From: an uncultured Dysosmobacter sp.
GTDB lineage: Bacteria > Bacillota > Clostridia > Oscillospirales > Oscillospiraceae
Reading direction: 5' to 3'
Assembly: GCA_934590165.1 (NCBI GenBank)
Contig: CAKTOO010000023.1
Location: 1 to 47,398 of the forward strand
DNA: 47,398 nt
Shown here: positions 1 through 7,492 of the stretch, in pieces
Layout of the letters: every line of letters starts with the position of its first letter
Numbering within the stretch: the first letter of the stretch is position 1
Notes under the pieces: generated by a model
What the model was told of the DNA's origin: nothing
Databases searched by the model: none
The model's input: the letters and a program-made list of their open reading frames with translations, nothing else
Position numbers and translations under genes: made by a program

Positions 1-71
1 CCTATGGGTCAAATGCGTGTCCGCCGAACGGGGCCATGGGTCAAAATCTCGTGTCCATTTTCTTGGGTACA
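1..71. mobile_element. Probable terminus of an IS21-like insertion sequence (partial)
   Basis: Two near-identical copies of a motif starting ATGGGTCAAA and ending CGTGTCC lie at about 4-22 and 36-56, 32 bases apart. They are followed by TTTTCTTGGGTACA, ending at 71. IS21-family ends are known to carry several short repeats inside a terminal CA dinucleotide, and read from the other strand this end begins TGTACCC. MFS-transporter coding sequence begins immediately after 71 with its N-terminus missing, as expected if the element inserted into that gene. No transposase is visible because the rest of the element lies outside the window. The family assignment is from pattern memory only. Confidence 0.45.
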
Positions 72-800
72 GTTTAGGCTGCCTTTTAACGGCGGCGGGG
101 TCAATGATGTTCTCCATGGCAAATACGCTGCGGCTGGCATATGCCAGCCGCTTTCTGATCGGGATCGGGATCTCGGTCTCTTACCTGTCCACGTTGAAGG
201 TGCAGGCAAAGTGGTTTCGGGCGGAGGAGTTTGCCACGATCACAGGGCTGACGTTTTTCATCGGCAATATGGGCAGTCTTCTGGCGCAGACGCCGCTGCG
301 GCTGCTGGTGGAAAAGTTCACATGGCGGGGGACCTTTGCGTTTTTCGCGGTGTTGTCCGTTGTGATGGCGGCGCTGGTGTTTGTGTTCGTCCGAAACGCA
401 CCGGAGGAGAAGGGGTATCCGCCGGTGGCGGCGCCAGCGGCACCAGCCGGAACGGAGAAAAAAGAAAAAAAGCAGAGACTCTTGCAAAATCTGGCGGGAG
501 TGCTGGCCAACTGGGCCAACTGGCCTCCGTTTTTGATCTGCGCGGCGCTGCGCGTCACCGTCACGACACTGACGGGCTCCTTTGGGACCGCCTATATCCG
601 GGATGTGTATGCATTGACACGGTGGAAGCGTCCGGCTACACCGCTTGGATGACAGTGGGTATCGCGATCGGCGCCGCGGGGATCGGCTTCCTTTCGGACC
701 TGACAAAGCGGCGCAAGGTCTACATGGTGATTTTCTCCGGCATAGCGGCGGTGATTTGGGCTTATGTGGTGTTCCTGCGGGGGGCACAGCGGCCGCTGGC
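72..800 (+). pseudogene. MFS transporter remnant (5' cut, frameshifted, 3' cut)
   Basis: The translation from about 72 to 615 resembles the middle of a major facilitator superfamily permease: a TM segment, then ASRFLIGIGISVSYLSTLK, several more hydrophobic segments and a charged central loop rich in Lys and Glu around 440-475. Near 612-625 the reading frame must change by one base for the homology to continue, into TVEASGYTAWMTVGIAIG and GFLSDLTKRRKVY, the typical second-half MFS loop. At about 785-800 the similarity stops and runs into the 3' end of an opposing GntR gene. The gene lacks its first helices, its last helices and an intact frame, so it is non-functional. The left break coincides with the IS-like end. 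The substrate cannot be inferred. Confidence 0.75.
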
Positions 801-1202
801 GGCCAGGTACATATGAAGGTCAGTATCCAACTCGCCCAGCAAAAAGACTTGGGTAGGGGGGATGGGCTTTTCACAGCGCTTTTTGAATTCCAACAGGCGC
901 TTTTTCGTGAGCCGGGGGCCGGCTTCTTTCACGATGAAGGGCTCCAGGAGCTTTCTCGCCTGGTACATTTCCCGGACATCCGTGATGGTGATGTTCGAGA
1001 CCAGAATGCCCTTTTTGGGAAGTACCTGAATGAGACTTTCCTGAGACAGTCTGTTCAGTGCCTCGCGGATAGGCGTGCGGCTGATCTTCAATTCCTCGCA
1101 CAGCGCAGTCTCGTTGAGGACCGAGCCGGGCTCATAATCGCAGTGAAGGAGCTTTTCCTTGATGGAGGTATATGCAAATGTTTTCAAGTCGCTGGTCGGC
1201 AT
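762..1202 (-). pseudogene. GntR/FadR-family (FCD) regulator, C-terminally truncated
   Basis: The N-terminal winged helix is intact: SIKEKLL, the recognition region KISRTPIREALNRLSQE and the wing PKKGILVSNI. Next comes the start of an FCD ligand-binding domain with the conserved LDTDLHMYL (Asp and His of the metal site). Family members run to about 210-230 residues, but this one stops at about 147 with an unrelated tail, just where the opposing MFS remnant also ends. The deletion therefore removed most of the FCD domain. The chosen ATG at 1202 opens the usual N-terminus; an upstream start at 1253 is also open. DNA binding might survive, ligand sensing probably not. It may once have controlled the neighbouring permease. 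Confidence 0.7.
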
Positions 1203-1370
1203 GGCAGAACCCACTTTCAACAAATAGCAGTAGAAGAATACAGCAAAAGACAAGTTTCTTCTTATTGATTATACATCGTGGATACATTTGTTTCAATCGA
1301 AACTTCCGCAGTTCTCCGGGAGGTGGAAAACTTCCGTGACAGGAGAGGTGGACTTGAAGCTGGGGAGTCA

Positions 1371-1414
1371 TTGACAGGACTATATAGTTGTAGTATCATC
1401 AAAAATAGTTGATG
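1371..1414 (+). promoter_or_regulatory. Promoter of the marR-ABC operon with overlapping inverted repeat
   Basis: TTGACA at 1371-1376 and TATCAT at 1394-1399 are separated by 17 bases, close to the sigma-70 consensus. An inverted repeat CATCAA (1397-1402) / TTGATG (1409-1414) with a 6-base spacer overlaps the -10 element and the expected start. This is the usual place for a MarR autoregulatory operator. The operator role is inferred. Confidence 0.6.
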
Positions 1415-1448
1415 CTTCATCTTTATCTGAAAGGCAAGGAGAACGCAT

Positions 1449-1928
1449 ATGGACGCATCCAAACGGCAGATCACGAAAATTGCCCGGGAAGTGAATAAAC
1501 TGGTCGTCCGGACCATGAAGGACAGCGGCATCGGCTCCGGCGAGATGGACCTCATCCACCTGGTACGGCATCACCCGGGAATTTCCCAAAAGGAGGCGTG
1601 CCTCCAACTGAATATGGACAAGGGCGCGGTGGCCCGGCGGACGGCCAACCTGGAGCTGAAGGGGTATCTGGTGCGGGAGAGCAACCCGGCGGATGGGCGA
1701 AGTCAGCTGCTGTACGCCACGGAGAAAGCGGAGCGGCTGAAGACCTCTAAGGCGGCGGTGGAGACCACCTTTTATGAGTGGCTGTTGGCGGAGCTGCCGG
1801 AGGAGGAGAAAGCGGCTTTTACCGGTACGCTGAACACACTGTACCTGCGGGCAAAGAAGGAGAGTCGCAGCGGTTTTCCCCATATGCCGGCGCTGTTTGC
1901 AAAAGAGGGGGAGAGCGAAGGTGCATAA
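1449..1928 (+). CDS. MarR-family transcriptional regulator
   Basis: A 159-residue MarR-type regulator, normal length. The winged helix is visible: HPGISQKEACLQLNMDKGAVARRTANLELKG in outline (about residues 37-70), then the wing with NPADGRSQLLYATEKA (about 77-93). N- and C-terminal helices would form the dimer interface. MarR proteins bind palindromic operators as dimers and release on ligand binding. The ATG at 1449 follows an AAGGAGAA ribosome-binding site. The gene leads an operon: its last bases overlap the GTG start of the first ABC exporter subunit. This is the classic arrangement in which MarR represses a drug or peptide exporter and itself. The inverted repeat at 1397-1414 is the likely operator. 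The inducing ligand is unknown. Confidence 0.9.
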   Translation: MDASKRQITKIAREVNKLVVRTMKDSGIGSGEMDLIHLVRHHPGISQKEACLQLNMDKGAVARRTANLELKGYLVRESNPADGRSQLLYATEKAERLKTSKAAVETTFYEWLLAELPEEEKAAFTGTLNTLYLRAKKESRSGFPHMPALFAKEGESEGA

Positions 1929-3654
1929 GGCGGGAAAAGAGGACACTGGCCGGATCGGCTATTATTTTCGCAAGGAAAAGGCCCTTTTGCTGGTGGTGAC
2001 AGTGACAGGTATCCTTTATAACGTCGGTATGGTGGCGGGCCCCTGGTTTGAGGGGCAGCTGGTGCAGTACCTCTGCGACATTCTGGGGGGACGCCGGACT
2101 CCTGCCGCCATGCTGCGGCTGGCCATATGCTATGTGCTGACCATTCTCTTTGTGCAGTTCATGCGCTACATCAAGCGGCTGTACGTGCGGAAATTTGCCA
2201 ACAACATCAGCAAAAACATGAAAATGACCCTGTACCGGAACCTGCTGTATGGGAACCGGGCGGAGCACGAGGGCGCCGGGGCCATGATGACGAAGCTCAT
2301 AGCCGACGCGGATGCTTGCGTGGAGGGAATGCGGAAATTCACCACGGAGGTATTCGATACCGGCGTGGTCATGATAGCTTATTTGGTCATGCTGCTGTCC
2401 TACGATTGGCGGCTGACGCTGCTTGCCATGCTCTTTCCGCCCATTGCGTATTTCCTGGCGGAACGGCTGAAGGGCATTGTCACCAGAAATGCCGCCGCCA
2501 GCAAGGAAAGCGGCGGGCGGTTAAACGCGGCCACACTGGAGCGGATCACCAACGGCCTGACGTACCGGGTGTACGGACAAGAGGCGGCGCGGAACGCCGC
2601 CTATGAAGCGCATTTGACGGATTATGAAAGAAAGGCCGTCATGGCCAACGTATGGGAAAACGCCATGCAGCCGGTCTACCAGGTGATCTCCATGCTGGGC
2701 ACGGTGATGATCATCTGGTTCGGCGGTAAAAATGTGCTGGGCAACGGCTGGACGGTTTGGAATGTGGCGGCGTTTTCCACGTTTTTCTCCTGCTATAAAA
2801 AGCTGGCGGTGAAATCCTCCAAGGCGGCGAAGCTCTTTAACGCTGTGCAGAAGGCCCGAGTGTCCTGGGGGCGTATCCAGCCGTACCTGACCTCCGTGCC
2901 GGAACAGGTGGAGCAGCCTCTCCTTCCGCCGGCACCGCTGGAGGTCTCCGGACTTTCCTTTGCGTATCCCGGGCAGAAGCCCCTGTTTACGAACGCGGCC
3001 TTCCAGGCGGAGCCGGGGCAGATCGTGGGTGTCACCGGAGAGGTGGCCTGCGGAAAGTCCACGCTCGGCAGGCTGTTCACCGGGGAACTGCCGTATCAGG
3101 GGCGCATTGCCCTGGGAAACACGGTGTTTCCATTCGAAGGAGAGCACTGGGGGAATCAGGTGGGCTATTTGGGTCACCAGCCGGAGCTGTTCAGCGGTAC
3201 CGTTGAAGAAAACATCTGCCTGGGAAAGCCCGGAGATATCACCCCAGTCCTCCGGGCCGTGTGCATGGACCGGGAAGTGGCGGAGCTGCCGGATGGGCCC
3301 CGCACCCGGATCGGCAGTGGCGGTGTCCGCCTTTCCGGTGGCCAGCAGGCCCGCATCGCCCTAGCCCGGACCTTGTACCACAAGCGGCCGGTCATGGTCC
3401 TGGACGACCCGTTTTCCGCGGTGGATATGGAGACGGAGGCGCGGATTTATGAGAATCTGCGTCAATGGGGAAGAGACAGCGTCATTTTGCTGATCTCCCA
3501 CCGGCTCACCCTGTTCCCGAAGCTGGACCAGGTGCTTTGGATGGAGCACGGCACCGTCCAGGTCTCCACCCACAATGGCCTGATGGAGGGGAAGGAACGT
3601 TACCGGATGCTGTACGAATCCCAGAGAAAGGGGGCGAAGGCGAATGCGGAGTGA
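1921..3654 (+). CDS. Heterodimeric ABC exporter, subunit 1 (degenerate ATPase site partner)
   Basis: 577 residues: an N-terminal six-helix transmembrane domain (about 20-310) and a C-terminal nucleotide-binding domain. Walker A is GEVACGKST (about 373), the signature LSGGQ is canonical (about 471), and Walker B VMVLDDPFSAVD (about 491) carries Asp where the catalytic Glu is expected; the H-loop is ISHRLT. With subunit 2, whose Glu is present but whose signature is FSQGQ, this gives one good and one degenerate ATP site, as in LmrCD- or TM287/288-type exporters. GTG at 1921 is preferred over an in-frame TTG at 1897 because GGGGGAGAG lies just upstream. It overlaps the marR stop by 8 bases. It probably exports drugs or peptides across the cytoplasmic membrane; the substrate is unknown. 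Confidence 0.9.
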   Translation: MHKAGKEDTGRIGYYFRKEKALLLVVTVTGILYNVGMVAGPWFEGQLVQYLCDILGGRRTPAAMLRLAICYVLTILFVQFMRYIKRLYVRKFANNISKNMKMTLYRNLLYGNRAEHEGAGAMMTKLIADADACVEGMRKFTTEVFDTGVVMIAYLVMLLSYDWRLTLLAMLFPPIAYFLAERLKGIVTRNAAASKESGGRLNAATLERITNGLTYRVYGQEAARNAAYEAHLTDYERKAVMANVWENAMQPVYQVISMLGTVMIIWFGGKNVLGNGWTVWNVAAFSTFFSCYKKLAVKSSKAAKLFNAVQKARVSWGRIQPYLTSVPEQVEQPLLPPAPLEVSGLSFAYPGQKPLFTNAAFQAEPGQIVGVTGEVACGKSTLGRLFTGELPYQGRIALGNTVFPFEGEHWGNQVGYLGHQPELFSGTVEENICLGKPGDITPVLRAVCMDREVAELPDGPRTRIGSGGVRLSGGQQARIALARTLYHKRPVMVLDDPFSAVDMETEARIYENLRQWGRDSVILLISHRLTLFPKLDQVLWMEHGTVQVSTHNGLMEGKERYRMLYESQRKGAKANAE

Positions 3655-5299
3655 AACTTCCGTGGCGCGGATCATCGGCGGTACCATCCGTGGCAGCAAG
3701 CTTTTAAGTGCGCTGCTGCTGGCGGCCATCGCTGGCTCCGTGCTGTTTGCGCTTCTGCCGCCTTTGGCCCTGGAGCGGATCGTGGATGCCCTGGCGGAGC
3801 AGCGGCAGGTGACAGTTTCCCTGGCCGCCGGATACTTTTTGCTGGTGGCGGCCTCCGGACTGCTGGACGCGGCCAAGGAGAGCCTCATCACGGTGTTCGG
3901 CCAGCGGGTGACCCACCGGATCCGCTCCGCCATGAGTGCAAAGCTGCTGCGGCTTCCGGCTTCCTATTACATCGAAAAAGAGCCTGGTGTGACAGCCTCC
4001 CGCTTTGTGAATGATGTCAATACCGTGGACAGTCTCTTTGCCTCCGGAGTCATCAGCATGGCGGCAGATGTGTGCAGGCTTCTCGGCATTCTGTTGGTCA
4101 TTTTCACCAGGAGCAAAGGCCTGGGGCTGCTGCTCCTGGCGGCGGCGCCGCTGCTGTTCTGGATGACCCGGGCCTTTCAAAAGCGGATGCTGGCGGCTCA
4201 GCTGGAAAGCCGCGTAGCCGTGGGCAGGACGAACCAGCAAATCCCGGAGACCCTGAAAAACATCCGCACCATCCGGGTATTCCACCGGGAGGACTATATG
4301 CAGCGGCGCTACGGAGACGCCATTGAGCAGGGCTACCGCGCCCAGGAGCGATCCAATTTTTATGATGCCGTCTATTCCCCCATCGTCGTCACAGTCAGTG
4401 CGCTGCTCATTGGCGTGGTGATGGCGGCCTCCGCCCAGGGCGGCGCGGTCCGGTCGTTTTTCGGAATGTCCGCCGGTACCGCCGCTGCGCTCATCGCCTA
4501 TGTGGGCAGTTTCTTCGACCCTCTGGAAAGCGTCGGCATGGAGATCCAGAATATCCAATCCGCCATAGCAGGTGTCCGCCGCATCAATGAATTTTTGCGG
4601 GGGCCGGAGCGGGTAAACAGCGCAAAGGCGCCGGACCGTGTGCCTTCCGGTGTTCCAGCTGTCCAACTGTCCGGTGTCTCCTTCAGCTATGGAAAGGGAG
4701 AACGGGAGATCCTGCGGGACTTTGATTTGACTGTACAGGAGGGGGAGTCCGTCCTCTTGGCGGGGCGTACCGGTGCCGGAAAGAGCACCCTGGTGAAGCT
4801 GCTCCTGGGCCTGTACGAACCGGAGGCGGGGCAGGTGCGGGTGTTCGGAACGCCGCCCGCCGGCATCCCGGAGGCGGAAAAGCGGCGCTGGTTCGGCTAT
4901 GTGGAGCAGCAATTCCGCCAGATCCCCGGCACCGTGGGCGACCAGGTCTCCCTGAAGGACCCGCAGGTCTCGGAGGAACAGGTACGGAAGGCCCTCGTCA
5001 CCGTGGGCCTTTGGGATACGGTCCAAAGCCTGCCGGAGGGTATCCACACCCCCTGCGGCGAGGGACTGTTCTCCCAGGGACAGCTGCAGCTGCTCTCCAT
5101 TGCCAGAGCCATTGTCCTGGAGCCGAAGCTATTGCTGCTGGACGAGATCACCGCCAACTTGGATTCCAAAACTGAGACACAGGTGCTTTCGGCCTTGAAG
5201 GCGGCATCTCTGCACCGGACGGTCCTCTCCATCTCTCACCGCCTGTACGAAGAAAACGGCGGCAGAAAGGTAGTCATCGGCGGGGAAGCTCCGCGGTAA
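3644..5299 (+). CDS. Heterodimeric ABC exporter, subunit 2
   Basis: 551 residues with an ABC-exporter transmembrane domain (about 10-300) and an ATPase domain. Walker A AGRTGAGKST (about 373) and Walker B LLLLDEITANLD with the catalytic Glu (about 501) are intact, while the signature is degraded to FSQGQ (about 476). The H-loop is SISHRLYE. The complementary defects in subunit 1 show that the two proteins work as an obligate heterodimer with a single fully hydrolytic site. The ATG at 3644 overlaps the previous gene by 11 bases and follows an AAGGGGGCG ribosome-binding site, so translation is coupled. The operon ends at the strong hairpin just downstream. Confidence 0.9.
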   Translation: MRSETSVARIIGGTIRGSKLLSALLLAAIAGSVLFALLPPLALERIVDALAEQRQVTVSLAAGYFLLVAASGLLDAAKESLITVFGQRVTHRIRSAMSAKLLRLPASYYIEKEPGVTASRFVNDVNTVDSLFASGVISMAADVCRLLGILLVIFTRSKGLGLLLLAAAPLLFWMTRAFQKRMLAAQLESRVAVGRTNQQIPETLKNIRTIRVFHREDYMQRRYGDAIEQGYRAQERSNFYDAVYSPIVVTVSALLIGVVMAASAQGGAVRSFFGMSAGTAAALIAYVGSFFDPLESVGMEIQNIQSAIAGVRRINEFLRGPERVNSAKAPDRVPSGVPAVQLSGVSFSYGKGEREILRDFDLTVQEGESVLLAGRTGAGKSTLVKLLLGLYEPEAGQVRVFGTPPAGIPEAEKRRWFGYVEQQFRQIPGTVGDQVSLKDPQVSEEQVRKALVTVGLWDTVQSLPEGIHTPCGEGLFSQGQLQLLSIARAIVLEPKLLLLDEITANLDSKTETQVLSALKAASLHRTVLSISHRLYEENGGRKVVIGGEAPR

Positions 5300-5312
5300 G
5301 CCTTGCTATCAT

Positions 5313-5346
5313 AAATGGCGGCAGGTCTGGGACCTGCCGCCATTTT
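5313..5346 (+). terminator. Intrinsic terminator of the marR-ABC operon
   Basis: A perfect 14-bp stem (5313-5326 with 5332-5345) with a CTGGG loop, ending in TTTT, begins 14 bases after the second ABC gene. Confidence 0.9.
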
Positions 5347-5381
5347 GCTGCTGCTTGCTGACAGCCTTTTGGGACATTGGA

Positions 5382-5423
5382 GGACAATTGTCCCTTGCGT
5401 CTGGAAGGGGATGCGGGTAGACT
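5382..5423 (+). promoter_or_regulatory. Possible promoter with a 12-bp perfect palindrome
   Basis: GGACAATTGTCC at 5382-5393 is a perfect palindrome immediately upstream of a possible promoter, TTGCGT (5395-5400), 17 bases, TAGACT (5418-5423), leading to the gene at 5463. The palindrome could be an operator for an unidentified repressor. Both promoter boxes are only moderate matches. Confidence 0.4.
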
Positions 5424-5462
5424 GGTAAAAGACGTGAGAAACACTCGGAAGGGGGCGGACGT

Positions 5463-6461
5463 ATGGCCCGAGATATTTCCCGTGTGCTGATCGGAACCGT
5501 TGTCCGGAAAATGCTGCGGGAGGCGAAGGACGCGCCGGAGCGGAGTATCCGAAATTTGGTGGATATGGCGCTGTATTTTTCCGACGGCCGCTATCAGCGC
5601 AATTTCTTCACCGTGGCCCAGGAGATGCTGTGCAATGAACAAAGCGCCTATTATCCGCTGCTGCGGGACCTGCTGGCCCATGTGGACGAGGAGCGGCTGC
5701 TGGATTTTGGCATGGCGTTGGGCTATCAGGGGTTTGTCCGGGGAGCTAAAACCATCCGGGCGGCAGAGGCGGAGAGGGACTGCAACGTGCCTTGGTTTTT
5801 GACGTTGCACATGGACAGCGGCACCTATCCCGGCCAAAAAGAGGCCTACCGGAGACTGCTGGGGGAGGCCCGGACCTTGGGGACTCACGGCTGCTTGCTG
5901 CTGCCGGACGGGAAACCCCAGGAGATCATCGACTTGGCGGCAGCTTTCCCGGACTGCTTTTTCCTGCTGGCCTGCGGCGGGGAGCTTGTGACGGCGGCAT
6001 TGGCGGAGGAAGCGGAGAGTGTTCACAATTTGGTGTTTGCGCCTTATGGAGAACAGGCGGAGGAAGCCTGCGCCCTGCTGCGGGAAAAACGGTTTTTATA
6101 TGCGTTGTCCATTCGTTACGGGGCGGCGGAGGCGGAAGATATCGCCGGCGGCGAGTGGTACAGCTGGGCGGAAAACTGCCACGCACCCCTGACGCTGCTG
6201 CTGCCGGACAGGGAGTGTCCGGCGCAGGCGCAAGAGCAGGTCTATGGTTCCGTGCTTTCCCAGCGGAGGCGGCAAACATACCGCACCATCCCTTGGGAGA
6301 CGGTCCGGGACGGCCAGATGGTGGACAGCGTCCTTTCGGGAGCACCCTGCACCGTCACCCTGGACAGCCGGGGCTTTCTGGAGGGAACGGAGGAGAACGC
6401 CTTTGCACTAGGATTTTCAGCCCTGCTGAAGCGGAGTTTTCCCAGGAAAACCAACGGATGA
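5463..6461 (+). CDS. Protein of unknown function (332 aa)
   Basis: I do not recognise the family. The protein is 332 residues, soluble, with no signal peptide or membrane segments. It begins with a helical region (about 1-100) containing RNLVDMALYFSDGRYQRN. A possible alpha/beta-barrel-like section follows, with alternating hydrophobic strands (VPWFLTLHMD, GCLLLPDGKP, CFFLLACGGEL, HNLVFAPYGE), giving it a look like radical-SAM or TIM-barrel folds. However, there is no CxxxCxxC cluster motif, so radical-SAM chemistry is not supported. The ATG at 5463 follows GGAAGGGGGCGGACGT. It is a single-gene transcription unit between two hairpins and converges on a tetR gene, without clear functional linkage. 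Confidence 0.75.
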   Translation: MARDISRVLIGTVVRKMLREAKDAPERSIRNLVDMALYFSDGRYQRNFFTVAQEMLCNEQSAYYPLLRDLLAHVDEERLLDFGMALGYQGFVRGAKTIRAAEAERDCNVPWFLTLHMDSGTYPGQKEAYRRLLGEARTLGTHGCLLLPDGKPQEIIDLAAAFPDCFFLLACGGELVTAALAEEAESVHNLVFAPYGEQAEEACALLREKRFLYALSIRYGAAEAEDIAGGEWYSWAENCHAPLTLLLPDRECPAQAQEQVYGSVLSQRRRQTYRTIPWETVRDGQMVDSVLSGAPCTVTLDSRGFLEGTEENAFALGFSALLKRSFPRKTNG

Positions 6462-6463
6462 AC

Positions 6464-6500
6464 AAAACAGCCTGTGGGAGCATTCCCCACAGGCTGTTTT
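6464..6500. terminator. Bidirectional terminator between the 332-aa gene and tetR
   Basis: A 15-bp stem (6464-6478 with 6486-6500), A4 on one side and T4 on the other, sits between convergent genes, so it can stop transcription from both. Confidence 0.85.
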
Positions 6501-6508
6501 CATTGGAT

Positions 6509-7054
6509 TTAAAAATCCTTGCTCCGCTCAGCGGCGATCTGAAAGCAGGAGCGGAGCAAGGCGATAAATTCCTCCGGAGGCACACTGTTTTTACTGCGCA
6601 GCCACCGCTCCAGCGCGCAGATGAAAGCGTCGGAGAAAAAATTGATGTGGAAATCCAATACATCTTTTTCCGGCAGAATGTCCCGCAGGACCTCCTCCAG
6701 TACAGGCGCAATGAGCTCACGGAAGTGGTCGGAAAAGGAGTTTTGCCCCTGAATGGCCAGTACCTTGCAGTAAAAGCACCGGTTTTCGTAAAAATAGGCG
6801 CATAGGTCCGCGATGCGGTCCCAGCCGGAGGCATACTGCCTGCTGCGGGCCACGGAGATGAATTCCGTGTCGTAGATCCAGTTGATGAGGTCGTACTTGT
6901 CCCGGAAGTGGTAGTAAAAGCTCTTGCGGTTCATGTCGCACTTTTCACAGATATCAGCCACGGTGATCTTGGCGAAGGGCATCTCCTCCATCAGTTCCTT
7001 CAAGGCGAAAGCCAGCGACCGCTTTGTAATGTTGGAATCAGACAAAACCTCCAC
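6509..7054 (-). CDS. TetR/AcrR-family transcriptional regulator
   Basis: A 181-residue TetR-type repressor. The N-terminal HTH (about residues 10-52) shows the hallmark ITVADICEKCDMNRKSFYYHFRDKYDLINW, split here as KITVADICEKCDMNR then KSFYYHFRDKYDLINW. The rest is the helical ligand-binding and dimerisation domain, of the short type often found in clostridia. The start is a GTG at 7054 with GGAGAAAG upstream; the promoter TTGAAA-17-TATACT is clear. It is transcribed alone, divergent from nothing and convergent with the unknown gene at 5463, so its target cannot be read from context. Effector unknown. Confidence 0.85.
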   Translation of the reverse strand: MEVLSDSNITKRSLAFALKELMEEMPFAKITVADICEKCDMNRKSFYYHFRDKYDLINWIYDTEFISVARSRQYASGWDRIADLCAYFYENRCFYCKVLAIQGQNSFSDHFRELIAPVLEEVLRDILPEKDVLDFHINFFSDAFICALERWLRSKNSVPPEEFIALLRSCFQIAAERSKDF

Positions 7055-7087
7055 CCTTTCTCCATAGCTGTATCAACGGCGTACATC

Positions 7088-7116
7088 AGTATAGCAGACA
7101 AATGCGGATTTTTCAA
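7088..7116 (-). promoter_or_regulatory. tetR promoter
   Basis: On the minus strand TTGAAA (7116-7111), a 17-base spacer and TATACT (7093-7088) lie about 34 bases upstream of the tetR GTG. Confidence 0.65.
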
Positions 7117-7138
7117 CATGGCCGCCGGGAAAGCCGCT

Positions 7139-7480
7139 TCACTTGGAAAACTGCGTATACTTGGCGGCGCTGCCCCAGGCCTTTTCCACCGGGTATTTGG
7201 CTTCGTTTTTCGTGACCTTTTCGTTCATGATCTCGTCCAAATCCAGGCCACACACATCCGCCAGTAAAATGCAGTAGCTCAGCACATCCGCCAGCTCCTC
7301 CCTGAGCTGGGGCAGCTTGTCCCGGCACTCCAGGTCCGTGCCGCTCCACTGAAACAGCTCCAAAAGTTCTGCCGCCTCCAGGCTCATGGAGATGGCCAGG
7401 TCCTTGGGGGTGTGAAACTGGCGCCAATTGCGCTCATCCCGGAATTTTACCACCCGGGCAATGGTCTCGTCCCGCAGCAT
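7139..7480 (-). CDS. MazG-like nucleotide pyrophosphohydrolase
   Basis: A 113-residue all-alpha NTP pyrophosphohydrolase of the MazG/RS21-C6 superfamily. The Mg-binding ExxE...ExxD pattern is present: SLEAAELLELFQW (about residues 33-45) and EELADVLSYCILLAD (about 61-75). These enzymes hydrolyse nucleoside triphosphates to monophosphates, often cleaning modified dNTPs. ATG at 7480 is set by AAAGGAGG six bases upstream. It lies 12 bases after the rsmH-like gene and is probably co-transcribed with it. The link to rRNA methylation is not obvious; a housekeeping role is likely. Exact substrate unknown. Confidence 0.85.
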   Translation of the reverse strand: MLRDETIARVVKFRDERNWRQFHTPKDLAISMSLEAAELLELFQWSGTDLECRDKLPQLREELADVLSYCILLADVCGLDLDEIMNEKVTKNEAKYPVEKAWGSAAKYTQFSK

Positions 7481-7492
7481 GAGGTTCCTCCT

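Noticed and set aside
5463..6461. Radical-SAM enzyme
   Set aside because: The barrel-like pattern suggested it, but no CxxxCxxC or equivalent cysteine cluster exists.
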